Of a stretch of 64,000 bases of DNA, positions 9,181 through 18,267 are shown one piece after another. Below the pieces are notes generated by a model. It had not been told where the DNA came from, made no database searches, and was given only the letters and a program-made list of their open reading frames with translations. Made by a program: the position numbers and the translations under genes. How positions within the stretch are numbered: position 1 is the stretch's first letter; each line of letters begins with the position of its first letter. Source of the stretch: CAYYTU01 sp964474655 (GTDB lineage Bacteria > Chloroflexota > Anaerolineae > B4-G1); the NCBI GenBank assembly GCA_964474655.1, contig CAYYTU010000002.1:62001-126000 (forward strand). Direction: 5' to 3'.

Positions 9181-11682
9181 CTAGCGCCCATCGGTCTCGT
9201 TCAGCTGAACTGTGACATCATGCAGATCCAACGCCTCACGCATTTCGCGCACGGCGGTCTTTAATACGCTTTCCATATCCAGCGTCTGGCGCATGCGGGC
9301 CGTAGCCTCACTCGTCAGACGCTCGCGGGCGGCCCGACGCTGGGTCTCCTCGTATAATCGCGCTCGCTCCAGCGTCACGTTCAAGCGCTCAGTCACGATT
9401 TCCATTAACGCTATCTCCTCCTCAGACCAGGCGCCGTCCTCGTCCGATTTGCGCAGCCGTATCGCTCCCACGACGTTTCCACGAATCCTGATCGGGATAG
9501 CCAGAGTGGTTCCGGCTTGCTGAACTGTGCTTCTCTCCTGGCTCACCATCTCCATGACAGAAGGTGGAACTCCCTCAACCGGTCGCACGCCCTTGACGTC
9601 ACTGGCGTAGCCCAGATGGGCCTGTCTCTGGACCATCTCCTGCCAGGCGCGACGACTGAGCTCACCGTGAGCGCGCCGCTCCGCCTCCAGGCTCTCCTGC
9701 GCTTGCTGGAAGAGCTGCGCGTTGCTGATCGCCAGCGCCACTTGATCGGCCAGCACCTGCAACACCGCGGTATCCTCCTCCGTAAACGCCTGCGCCTCCA
9801 TGCTCTGCACGTCGAGGGCGCCGATGATCTCTCCCCGGGCTCGCAGCGGCAAGGTCATGGCCGAACGCGTCTCCGGAAGGTCTGGATTGTCGAAGAAGAC
9901 GGCGTCTTCGCCCACGTCCAGCGCGACGCGAGGCTCTCCGTGCGCCGTCACATACCCCACGGTGCCCGTCTGGCCCACCTTCAAACGGTGTCCCCGCTCC
10001 AACATTCGCGCCCCACCCGCGCTGGAGGCGGCCCGGAGCACGGCCCATTCCCCCGTCTGATCGAGCAAGAAAAGGCCCGAATGGTAGAACCCGAACCGAT
10101 CACTGATCAGCCGTACCACGCGGGAGAGCAGATCGTCGAGATCCAACTCAGAAGCTGCATCGCGCGCCACCTCGGCGGTGGCTTCCAGGTAACGGGCGCG
10201 CTCCTCCAGATCCTGGGTGCGTTCCTCCACTCGCTCCTCCAGGGACTCGATCAAATCGCGCAAACGGGCTGCCATCTCATTGAACACGGTGGCCAGCTGC
10301 CCCAGCTCGTCATTGGAGCTTATCTCCTGAGGGAAAGTGGACGCCTCGGCCGCGGTACTCTCCGCCAAGTTGCCGATGCCGCCGCCGGAGCGCACCGGGA
10401 CGCGATAATCCAGATCGCCAGCGGCGATCCGTTCCACGCCCTCCGTGAGCACCTCCAAAGGGCGTCCCACGATGTAACGGAGGCTGAAGTAGACGACGAG
10501 ACCGACCAGCAAGGTTCCCATCACTGCCGTGAGCCAGATGCGAGACAACAAGCGTCGGGTCACCTGCTCCACCTCCACGACAGGGCTCAAGACGACAGCC
10601 CGGAGATCGGCGGCAGCCCCCCCCAATGAAGCCCCGGATAGAGCCAACGGTTCCTGCGCGTAGTAGAACTCGGTCTCGTCCAGCGTTAAGGTCGTCTGGC
10701 CTTGCTCCAGCATCCTTGCCGCCCCAAGCCCTCCGTCGCCGTCCAGGCTGGTGTTCAACAGTCGTCCGCCTCGCGCCAGCCCCACGTCCAATCCCAGCTG
10801 GTTCTTGAGCCGCGTCATCATAGCGGCGTCGAACTTCTGCTCTACCAATATCAATCCCACCGACGCTACCTCTTCCTCCCAGGTCTCCGGGTGAGCAACC
10901 GGCCCCTTCACCGGATACCACGTCTGCAAGATCGGGATATTCCCTTCGACGACTATCTCCGAACGCGGTGGGGCATCCGGCTCCCAATCTCGTGGGAAGA
11001 ATTCATAGGCAATCACCCTCTCCACCCGGGTGAAGTTCTGATCGGCGTAGAATTGGGCCGGAGGCGCCGAGTAGGCCGCACTGATGTCGAAGTAACCGGG
11101 CTCTGGAGCGCGGAACGCCTCCGCATCGATGCTGTATGTCATACGCGAGTCCAGGTCGACCTTGCTGGTGAACCGATTCAGCACAATCTCATCCTCACCG
11201 AGACGAAAAGCCAGCACCGGTCTGACGTCAGAGACGACGTCGAATGGCGAAATCAAATAAAAGCTGATCGCCGTCAGATCGTTCAACCGCTGCGCCGAGC
11301 GCAAGAGCTGGACGAGATTGAGCTGGGCCTGAAAGGCATAGATCTGACTAGCGGGCTCGATGGGCTCGTCCGAACGCACGAGGGCTTCTCCAAAAGAGGA
11401 TCCGGGGTCGGCGTAATAAGGGCCCAGATTGGTCAGGAGCTGGATCTCCTCGACCATAGACTCGTTCTCCTCCATACTCATTCCGGTCACCGCTGCGTTC
11501 TGCTCCATCTCAGCGATGCGCCTGGCGAAGATCTGCGACATACGCGCCAGCTCATCCTGTTTGACCGCCTCCAGGTCACTGGAGCTGGAGCTGCCCACCA
11601 CAAACGAGATTCCGGCGGCGAACAGCAGGAAGATAACGCCCACGACGACCATCAATTTTTGACCAACGCCCCATCTAGACAT
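9181..11682 (-). CDS. Membrane HAMP-GAF sensor with large extracellular domain (833 aa)
   Basis: Starts at ATG 11682 behind a GAGG-like site. TM1 is about 9-30; an extracellular region of about 350 residues follows with no family I recognise, perhaps a divergent double-Cache fold; TM2 is about 390-412. The HAMP region is unusual: a stretch of about 25 residues (including GGGIGNLAESTAAEA) is inserted between its two helices before 'NDELGQLATVFNEMAARLRD'. A coiled coil leads to GAF1 (~525-680), a GAF-like domain (~690-785) and the shared tail ('TSEATARMRQTLDMESVLKT'). There is no catalytic output domain. It directly follows the GlpV-like binding-protein gene, so that protein might act as its extracellular partner; this is inference from adjacency only. 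Confidence 0.9.
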   Translation of the reverse strand: MSRWGVGQKLMVVVGVIFLLFAAGISFVVGSSSSSDLEAVKQDELARMSQIFARRIAEMEQNAAVTGMSMEENESMVEEIQLLTNLGPYYADPGSSFGEALVRSDEPIEPASQIYAFQAQLNLVQLLRSAQRLNDLTAISFYLISPFDVVSDVRPVLAFRLGEDEIVLNRFTSKVDLDSRMTYSIDAEAFRAPEPGYFDISAAYSAPPAQFYADQNFTRVERVIAYEFFPRDWEPDAPPRSEIVVEGNIPILQTWYPVKGPVAHPETWEEEVASVGLILVEQKFDAAMMTRLKNQLGLDVGLARGGRLLNTSLDGDGGLGAARMLEQGQTTLTLDETEFYYAQEPLALSGASLGGAAADLRAVVLSPVVEVEQVTRRLLSRIWLTAVMGTLLVGLVVYFSLRYIVGRPLEVLTEGVERIAAGDLDYRVPVRSGGGIGNLAESTAAEASTFPQEISSNDELGQLATVFNEMAARLRDLIESLEERVEERTQDLEERARYLEATAEVARDAASELDLDDLLSRVVRLISDRFGFYHSGLFLLDQTGEWAVLRAASSAGGARMLERGHRLKVGQTGTVGYVTAHGEPRVALDVGEDAVFFDNPDLPETRSAMTLPLRARGEIIGALDVQSMEAQAFTEEDTAVLQVLADQVALAISNAQLFQQAQESLEAERRAHGELSRRAWQEMVQRQAHLGYASDVKGVRPVEGVPPSVMEMVSQERSTVQQAGTTLAIPIRIRGNVVGAIRLRKSDEDGAWSEEEIALMEIVTERLNVTLERARLYEETQRRAARERLTSEATARMRQTLDMESVLKTAVREMREALDLHDVTVQLNETDGR

Positions 11683-11724
11683 AGCCAGCCTCTCTCATCC
11701 CCAACTCACCCAAGACTAAATCGC

Positions 11725-13467
11725 TCACTCGCTCTCGCTCGCCCAGCGTTCGATCAGCTCATCATATTCAACTGTCTGTGGCTGCTCAGGAAGACGCGCC
11801 GACTTGGGCGCGCCGGGCGCCGCCAACCATTCGTAGGGGTCGCGGTAGGTATTAAGCCGAGGTGAATACTTCGCCATCCGCATACGGCTCATCGCCTCAT
11901 CCATCTGCCGGGCGATAGCATCCATCGCCTGCTGCGGCATCACGTCCCCCTCGAGCGCCCGGGCGATATTCGGCCACCAGTATCCAGATAATTCGGGGTA
12001 ATCAGGCACGTTCGGGCCTGTGTCCGTCCACTTATCCTCCTCATCCGAGCGATAGAACTCGATCAACCCGCCCCATTGTTCCTTACGCTCCGTGAGATAA
12101 TCCGAAAAGATCGTGGAGTGGCGCACCGGTGTGCCGCCCTCCAGGAACTTCTGCAGGGCCACCGTCTTAGAGACACAGAACTGGGCCCAAAGCCAGGCCA
12201 TCGCCCGCCGCTGCCCTTTGACGTTCCTGGGAATGGTCCAGCTGCCAGCGTCCTGGTAGCCGACCTTCATCCCCTCATCCCAGTAGCGTCCGTGCGGCGT
12301 CGGCGCCACGCGCCACAAGCGATTACCGTCTTTGTCCACTACCGGGCTACCCGGCTCGTGGAAAGATTCATCGGAAAGCCAGGTGATATACTGGAATATC
12401 TTCTGCGCGATATCACCCCGCGAGGCCTTCGGACCAGCGTCGACCCAGCGCCAGTCCAGGGCCTCCGGCGGTGCATACTCCTCCAGCCACTTGATGTAAG
12501 TTGACAGAGCGTAGACGGCAGCCGGCCCATTGGTCGCGCCGCCGCGGGCCACAGAGGCACCTACCGGAACCTTGTCTTCAACCCGAATGCCCCACTCATC
12601 GACGGGCAAACCATTGGGCAAGCCCCTGTCGCCCACGCCAGCGATCGAGAGCCAGGCATCGGTAAAACGCCAGCCGAGGGAGGGCGATTTCTTGCCATAG
12701 TCCAAGTGTCCATAGACCATCTGCCCTTCAATCTCCCGTCCAGTGAAGAAGGTTGCAATATCCTCGTAGGCAGCCCAGTTGAGCGGCACACCCAGCTCGT
12801 AGCCGTACTCCTCCTCGAAGGCAGCTTTGATCTCGGGATCGGTGAACCAATCGTAGCGGAACCAATAGAGATTGGCAAACTGCTGATCGGGCAGCTGGAG
12901 CTGGTTGCCATCGTAATCCTGTCCAAACTCCAGGTTCAAGAAATCATCCAAATCCAGATCGGGGTTTGTAAATCGCTGGCCCTCACCGACCATATACGCA
13001 CTCAGGTCGACTACGCTCTGGCTACGCAGGTGCGTACCCACCAGATCGGCATCGTTGACGTAGATGTCGTAAATGATGCGCCCGGTGCTTTGCTGCTCCA
13101 CCAACCGCTCGACGACCGTGCCCTCGCCCACAATCTCGTGCTCCACGTGGATACCGGTGAGCTCCTCAAAGGCCTCCGCCAACACCTCACTCTCCCAGAA
13201 GTGCGTGTTGATGTCCTCCGCCACGGAGGTGATACTACGCCCCCGAAACGGCTCAGAGGCTTCAACAAACCAACGCAGCTCAGACACACGCTCCTGCCGG
13301 GAAAGGACGGACGGCTCGAACACGTCGGCCCACTTCTGAACTGCCTCCTCGTATGCATCATCGGACACAGTGGACTGGGCCATAGCCGGCCCTGCGGTCC
13401 ACAAAACCAACGAAACGCAGACGCCGAAGATCAACCCCTTCGTCAGCATCGGGACACCCGCTCTCAC
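11725..13467 (-). CDS. Orphan glycerol-type (GlpV-like) ABC substrate-binding protein
   Basis: The protein has 580 residues and a signal peptide ending near AMAQS, with no lipobox cysteine. Its sequence closely resembles the GlpV family, the glycerol-binding proteins of rhizobial-type ABC transporters. Visible family motifs are 'LPDQQFANLYWFRYDWFT', 'YGYELGVPLNWAAYEDIA', 'YGHLDYGKKSPSLGWRFTDA', 'GLPNGLPVDEWGIR' and the end motif 'PGAPKSARLP...VEYDELIERW'. The start is GTG 13467, overlapping the upstream stop (GTGA) with AGGAGG eight bases before it. No permease or ATPase gene accompanies it; both neighbours are GAF sensors. Known family members deliver polyols to a transporter. Here a role as ligand-binding co-receptor for the adjacent membrane sensors is plausible but unproven. 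Confidence 0.88.
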   Translation of the reverse strand: MRAGVPMLTKGLIFGVCVSLVLWTAGPAMAQSTVSDDAYEEAVQKWADVFEPSVLSRQERVSELRWFVEASEPFRGRSITSVAEDINTHFWESEVLAEAFEELTGIHVEHEIVGEGTVVERLVEQQSTGRIIYDIYVNDADLVGTHLRSQSVVDLSAYMVGEGQRFTNPDLDLDDFLNLEFGQDYDGNQLQLPDQQFANLYWFRYDWFTDPEIKAAFEEEYGYELGVPLNWAAYEDIATFFTGREIEGQMVYGHLDYGKKSPSLGWRFTDAWLSIAGVGDRGLPNGLPVDEWGIRVEDKVPVGASVARGGATNGPAAVYALSTYIKWLEEYAPPEALDWRWVDAGPKASRGDIAQKIFQYITWLSDESFHEPGSPVVDKDGNRLWRVAPTPHGRYWDEGMKVGYQDAGSWTIPRNVKGQRRAMAWLWAQFCVSKTVALQKFLEGGTPVRHSTIFSDYLTERKEQWGGLIEFYRSDEEDKWTDTGPNVPDYPELSGYWWPNIARALEGDVMPQQAMDAIARQMDEAMSRMRMAKYSPRLNTYRDPYEWLAAPGAPKSARLPEQPQTVEYDELIERWASESE

Positions 13468-15326
13468 GTCTCATCCTCCTCCAAGGCAGTCTGCATAATC
13501 CGCACCTCGGCCTCCTCCAGATCCAACGCCGTACGCATCTCACGAACAGCGGTCTGGAGCACGTCCTCCACGTCAAGCGACTGGCGCATATGCGTGGTAA
13601 TCTGACCGATCAACTGCTCGCGCTGAGCCCGGCGCCGGGTCTCCTCCAGCAGACGAGCGTTCTCCAGCGCCAGCGCGATCTGATCGCTGATTTCCTCCAT
13701 CAGCGCTACCTCCTCCGGCGACCAAGGCTCTTCGTCCGGACCTTGCTTTAAGAGAATCGATCCGATGTTCTGGCCCCGCAGCTGGATGGGCGCGGCCAGC
13801 TGACGACCGTTCCTTTCCTGGATGACCTTCGCCTCGCCAACCGTCTCCGTCAGTTCGGGCGACTCGGCTTCCTGGACGCCCATGTGGGTATAATGGTAGG
13901 CTGAGCTGCGCGCGATGGATGGACGCTGCCACGCCTCGCGCACCCGCTCCCCATAAAGCCGTTCCAGCTCTCTCAAGGCCCGCCCACTTTCCTCAAGCAA
14001 GCGTGCATTTTCGATGGCGAGAGCGATCTGGTCGGCCAGGGACTTGATGATGGCCACATCCTGGTCGCTGAAGGCTCCCTTCTCCTTCGATTGAATATCT
14101 ATCACACCGATGATCTCGCCCCGCAACTCCATCGGCACCGCCACCTCTGAATGCGTCTCGGGCAGATCGGGGTTAGTAAAATGAACCGCGTCCTCGCCCA
14201 CGTCCAGCGCCACACGCGTTGTGCCAGAGGCCGCCACCGCCCCCACAATCCCCTGACCCCCTACCTTCAGGCGATGGCCTCGCTCTAACATGCGGCGCCC
14301 ACCCTCCGAAGACGCAGCCTGGATGACGGCGTACTCCTTATCCTCGTCCAATAGAAAGATGCCGGTATGGTAGAAGCCCAACAGCACGGACATCAGATGA
14401 GCAGTCTCGTCCAACAGTTGATCAACGTCACGGATAGAGGCCGCTTGCCTGGCCACCTGAGCAGCGCCTTCCAGCTCAAACAGGGTCTCCTCCAGCTCAC
14501 GCGTACGCTCATTCACCCGCTGCTCCAGCTCTGACAACATCTCTTGTAATCGAGATGAGGTCTCGTTGAGCGTCCGAGCCAACATGCCGATCTCATCGTG
14601 ACGCTCCACTTCCACCCGCCGGGATAGGTCTCCCTGCTGAACAGCTTCGGCTGCATCCACCAGGGCCTCAATGGGCCGGGTGATACTGCCGGTAACCATA
14701 AATACCATCCAAGAACCAATAAGGATCGCCCCCAGAGCTGCCAGGATCCAGTACCAACGGAGATTTCTCTGGATGCGCGTCGATTCGCCCATCGACGCCT
14801 GGAGATCATGACGGAGACCATCCTCCAGGGCCTCCAAGTTCTCGTTGAAACGGCGCTCAAGCGTGGCCAGATCTGTGTGGCGCATTGTCTGAGCCCGAGA
14901 CCAGCGGCCCGCGCGAGCCATAGTGGCCAATTCGGCCATCTGCTCAGCTAACTCCGCCCCCAACCTCCGAAGTGCCTCCACGGTCTCCGCATTCTGCCCG
15001 GTGATTGTAGCGGAGTCCCCGGTCGTTTCGTCCTGCAGCGCGTACAGCTCCTGATTGAGGGCCTGGAGGTCAGCGCTCAACCGATCCTCCGTCACTCCCG
15101 TCTGACGGGTAAGCAATATCTGATCGACCGTGGACATCGCCTTCAGCCATTTTAACTTCAGATCGGCCAGCTGTTCGATTGAGACCCGGCGCTGACGCGA
15201 GGCCTCGGACGCTCGCTCCATCTCTTGGATATAGATCAGCCCAGCTCCGCTGACGAACAAGCCCAGCACGATCATCACGCCAAAAGCGATTATCAGGCGC
15301 TGCCTTACGGATAGATTCAATCCCAT
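13464..15326 (-). CDS. 4-helix-bundle HAMP-GAF sensor without output domain (620 aa)
   Basis: Start chosen at ATG 15326, which has GGAGG five bases upstream; a TTG four codons earlier is less likely. TM1 (~10-32) and TM2 (~192-215) flank an all-helical extracellular domain of the chemoreceptor four-helix-bundle type. HAMP (~216-268; 'RHDEIGMLARTLNETSSRLQ') and a coiled coil precede GAF1 (~292-447), a GAF-like domain (~460-560) and the shared C-terminal tail ('IGQITTHMRQSLDVEDVLQT'). It overlaps the binding-protein gene downstream by four bases (GTGA), so the two are almost certainly translationally coupled. No methyl-accepting signalling domain or kinase is present. Confidence 0.9.
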   Translation of the reverse strand: MGLNLSVRQRLIIAFGVMIVLGLFVSGAGLIYIQEMERASEASRQRRVSIEQLADLKLKWLKAMSTVDQILLTRQTGVTEDRLSADLQALNQELYALQDETTGDSATITGQNAETVEALRRLGAELAEQMAELATMARAGRWSRAQTMRHTDLATLERRFNENLEALEDGLRHDLQASMGESTRIQRNLRWYWILAALGAILIGSWMVFMVTGSITRPIEALVDAAEAVQQGDLSRRVEVERHDEIGMLARTLNETSSRLQEMLSELEQRVNERTRELEETLFELEGAAQVARQAASIRDVDQLLDETAHLMSVLLGFYHTGIFLLDEDKEYAVIQAASSEGGRRMLERGHRLKVGGQGIVGAVAASGTTRVALDVGEDAVHFTNPDLPETHSEVAVPMELRGEIIGVIDIQSKEKGAFSDQDVAIIKSLADQIALAIENARLLEESGRALRELERLYGERVREAWQRPSIARSSAYHYTHMGVQEAESPELTETVGEAKVIQERNGRQLAAPIQLRGQNIGSILLKQGPDEEPWSPEEVALMEEISDQIALALENARLLEETRRRAQREQLIGQITTHMRQSLDVEDVLQTAVREMRTALDLEEAEVRIMQTALEEDET

Positions 15327-15344
15327 CACCGCCTCCAAACGGGC

Positions 15345-17606
15345 CTAACCTCTCTCTACCACCTGCTCACCCAACGAGGAGCGACCTTCGTCGCCATCTC
15401 CCAACCGAATCCACGCCTCCGAGGCCCGCAAAGATTGTCCCAGCTCCCGAACCGCTGTGCGCAAGATGGCATCGATGTCGGAGGAAGCGCGCACCTGGGA
15501 TGTGATCTTGGCGGCCAAACGCTCCCGCTCGGCCCGCCGTTCCGTCTCCTCCAGCAGCCGTAACCCCTCAAGCGCTACCGCAATCTGATCGGCCAGGGTG
15601 CGGTAAAGTCGTATCTGGCGTTTGCTGAACGCGTAAGTCCCTTCCAAGGACTCGACGAGGAGCCATCCCAGGAACCGCTCGCCGGCGATTAGAGGTATCA
15701 TAGCCATAGCATCAACCCCCAGCACATGCTGGAAGAAGTACTGAGAAGTCTCGTCCAGGGCCGACGATGTAGCCACATCCGCGATGACCAACGGGTCGGA
15801 GGACAGATCGGCCATAATAGGCGCTTGCGACATGCTCCAGCGGGTGCCGAGCAGGTCCGGTTGCTCGATGCCCGGCTCCCACGCAGCCCCGACTTCCACT
15901 ACCCGATCGCCGCTGATAGTTTCGGGGCCGACGAAGGCCAAAACACAACGGTCTATCTGGGGCGGAATGACGTGGTTGGTGAAGGCCCGCAAAATATCGG
16001 CGCGGGATTGAGCGGCCACGATGGCCCGACTGGCACGATAGAGCGCCTCCGTCTCCCCCAGCGCTCTCTGCGTCTCCTGGAAGAGCCGAGCGCTCTCCAG
16101 CGCCTGGCTCGCCTGGTCGGCCACGGACTTGACCAACGCTTCTTCCTCGGAAGTAAGTGGGCGCTCGCCCAGATCCAGATTCAGGCGTCCGATTGCCTCC
16201 CCCCGCACCCGGAGCGGGACAGTCGACTGGGGCTCCCGGCCCGGCAACTCCTCCGACTTGCGCGACGTGACATGCCCGCTATCGTAGATGTAGCCCCAGC
16301 CTGGTCGCTCCGCCACAGCCCGCTCCCAACCCTCCAGGCTCTCCTGGCGCAGCAGCGCCTTCACCTCTCGCACCCGGGCCTGAGCCTCCTCCAGCAAGCG
16401 CGTGTTATCAATGGCCAGCGCCACCTGATCGGCCATCGTCTGGAGGATAGAGATGTCCTCATCGTCGAAGGCCTGGGCCTCGGTGGACTGGACGTCCAGC
16501 ACGCCGATAACCTCGCTGCGCACTTCCAGCGGCAACGCCATCTCCGACCGGGTAAGGGGAAGGTCAGGGTTATCGAAGAAGACCGCATCATCACCCACGT
16601 CAAGGGCGATACGTGGCTCCGCAGCCTGGGCCACGTATCCCACAATCCCCTCCTGCCCGACCGCCAACCGGTGACCGCGCTTGAGCATCTGCTCCCCCCC
16701 CTCGGACGAAGCCGAGCGGAGGACAGCGTACTCCTGCAAATCATCCAGCAAGAAGAGACCAGCGTGGTAGAAGTCAAAGCGCTCCGAGATCAGGTTGACC
16801 ACGCGCTCCAGCAATTGGTCCAGGTCGTGAATCGCGCTTGCCTCTCTGGCCACCAGGGCTGCAGTCTCCAGCTGGGTGGAACGCTGCCTCAGGTCAGCGG
16901 TGCGGTCGGACACCTGCTGCTCCAGAGAATGGCGGTGCTCATCAAGGGCATCCCGCGTGCTTCGCAGGCGATCTATCGTATCATGCAACGTGCGCATGTT
17001 CAGATACGTGAGTAAACCGACGGTGGTGACCAGCATCAACAACGTGAAGGCAAGCTGGGTAAACTCTCGACCGGCCGGTTCCAGTGTGAGAAGCGGCGCA
17101 TAGAACCCCAGATGCTCAAGCCCGAACAGAACCGCAAAATAGCCGACCACCAATCCTGTCATAAGCAACGAATAACGAGGAGACAGCAGAACCCCGGCGA
17201 TGGTAATCGTCCAGGCGTAGAGAATCCACGCCGGCGATCGTATGCCATCGAACGTGAAGGCCGCCGCCCCAATGCCCACGAAGTTGATCCAGACGAAGAA
17301 GAGCAACATCGAACGGATGCGGCCGCGCTTGGCCTGGGTCATACAGAACAGAGAGAGGGGAATAAACCCCAGCGGGAAGGCGGCAGCGATCAAAGCAACA
17401 GAGCGCTCGGTCATCCCCAGCAGCCAGCTCGAGACAAACGTAAGGACCAGGGAAATTGTGATCCCGATACTGATCATCAGCAAGGTGTTGAAGAGACGAC
17501 CCTGACGCGCCTTCTCATCATCAGGCACGTCAACCGCGACCAGTCGGTCCCACCTGGACGTAATGCGAGCCCAAACGTTCGTGGATTGCTCGTTCATATC
17601 ATTCAT
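15345..17606 (-). CDS. 6-TM membrane sensor with three GAF domains (753 aa)
   Basis: Six predicted transmembrane helices (about residues 40-215) form an integral membrane sensor module, followed by a coiled coil (~215-265). GAF1 (~265-425), a weaker GAF-like unit (~435-520) and GAF3 (~525-690) come next, then the shared tail ('AAKITSQVRASSDIDAILRT'). GAF3 is of the type that also occurs in the 1608-residue and 666-residue sensors of the cluster ('ALYRASRAIVAAQSRADILR'). It ends without any enzymatic domain. ATG 17606 is used; ATG 17597 is also possible. It starts two bases from the end of the 7-TM gene upstream and ends 19 bases before the next sensor. Confidence 0.88.
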   Translation of the reverse strand: MNDMNEQSTNVWARITSRWDRLVAVDVPDDEKARQGRLFNTLLMISIGITISLVLTFVSSWLLGMTERSVALIAAAFPLGFIPLSLFCMTQAKRGRIRSMLLFFVWINFVGIGAAAFTFDGIRSPAWILYAWTITIAGVLLSPRYSLLMTGLVVGYFAVLFGLEHLGFYAPLLTLEPAGREFTQLAFTLLMLVTTVGLLTYLNMRTLHDTIDRLRSTRDALDEHRHSLEQQVSDRTADLRQRSTQLETAALVAREASAIHDLDQLLERVVNLISERFDFYHAGLFLLDDLQEYAVLRSASSEGGEQMLKRGHRLAVGQEGIVGYVAQAAEPRIALDVGDDAVFFDNPDLPLTRSEMALPLEVRSEVIGVLDVQSTEAQAFDDEDISILQTMADQVALAIDNTRLLEEAQARVREVKALLRQESLEGWERAVAERPGWGYIYDSGHVTSRKSEELPGREPQSTVPLRVRGEAIGRLNLDLGERPLTSEEEALVKSVADQASQALESARLFQETQRALGETEALYRASRAIVAAQSRADILRAFTNHVIPPQIDRCVLAFVGPETISGDRVVEVGAAWEPGIEQPDLLGTRWSMSQAPIMADLSSDPLVIADVATSSALDETSQYFFQHVLGVDAMAMIPLIAGERFLGWLLVESLEGTYAFSKRQIRLYRTLADQIAVALEGLRLLEETERRAERERLAAKITSQVRASSDIDAILRTAVRELGQSLRASEAWIRLGDGDEGRSSLGEQVVERG

Positions 17607-17607
17607 C

Positions 17608-18267
17608 CTAGCCTACTAACGCAAAAGCCAGGGCGTAAGCTGCCCAGATCCAAAGTCCCTGGACACCCCCCAGAATCGGCGCCAGCCACCAGGGACGCTC
17701 TTCCAATCGCCACACCAGGAGCACTGCCCCACCGGCGATCAAGAACTCTCCCATGATGATGTAAAGCGGAACCGGCCCCCACATTTGCGTCTGCTCATAA
17801 AACCACCACACGGCCCCCTTGGCCCACCATTCGTAGAGCGGAATCGTGGCAGCCCCCAACAATCCAGTCAGCACCACCGCCCATCCCAGATCGATTTTTT
17901 GCGACAGTCGCCAGCCGATGTAGGCCGTCTGAACCAGGACAACGCCCCAGGCGAAGGGCATATAAAGCGGCGAGCGAACGACAAAAGGCCCGCCCGGGTG
18001 AAAGACCAGCGTCTCGGTCACATCCACCAGCCAGCGATCGGCCAACAGCTCCGTCCAGCCTGCCACCATAGCCAGAAGAAGGAGACGTCCCGTCAGGCGG
18101 TTCCGACTCCAGAGAAAATAGCCGATGAAGATAAGCCAGTTGAGGGCAGTGATGATACTAGCGCCGATCCAGCCCGGAGCCAGCAGCGAGCAGAGCCCAT
18201 TCCAGAGAAGCGTCAGCGCCAAAGTGCCACCGATAATCCAGTCACGCGATCGCGGCATCGTCTCCAT
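17608..18267 (-). CDS. 7-TM integral membrane protein of unknown function (219 aa)
   Basis: Seven hydrophobic helices span nearly the whole chain, with a Trp-rich loop ('WWAKGAVWWFYEQTQMWGPV') between helices 5 and 6. The start at ATG 18267 is favoured because GGAGG lies six bases upstream; this places the first 26 bases inside the end of the preceding sensor gene, implying coupling. I do not recognise the family. It has no catalytic motif that I can see. Its position, wedged between sensors, and the fact that three other cluster members carry 6-TM input modules suggest a detached membrane-sensing or membrane-anchoring module. That is speculation. Confidence 0.75.
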   Translation of the reverse strand: METMPRSRDWIIGGTLALTLLWNGLCSLLAPGWIGASIITALNWLIFIGYFLWSRNRLTGRLLLLAMVAGWTELLADRWLVDVTETLVFHPGGPFVVRSPLYMPFAWGVVLVQTAYIGWRLSQKIDLGWAVVLTGLLGAATIPLYEWWAKGAVWWFYEQTQMWGPVPLYIIMGEFLIAGGAVLLVWRLEERPWWLAPILGGVQGLWIWAAYALAFALVG

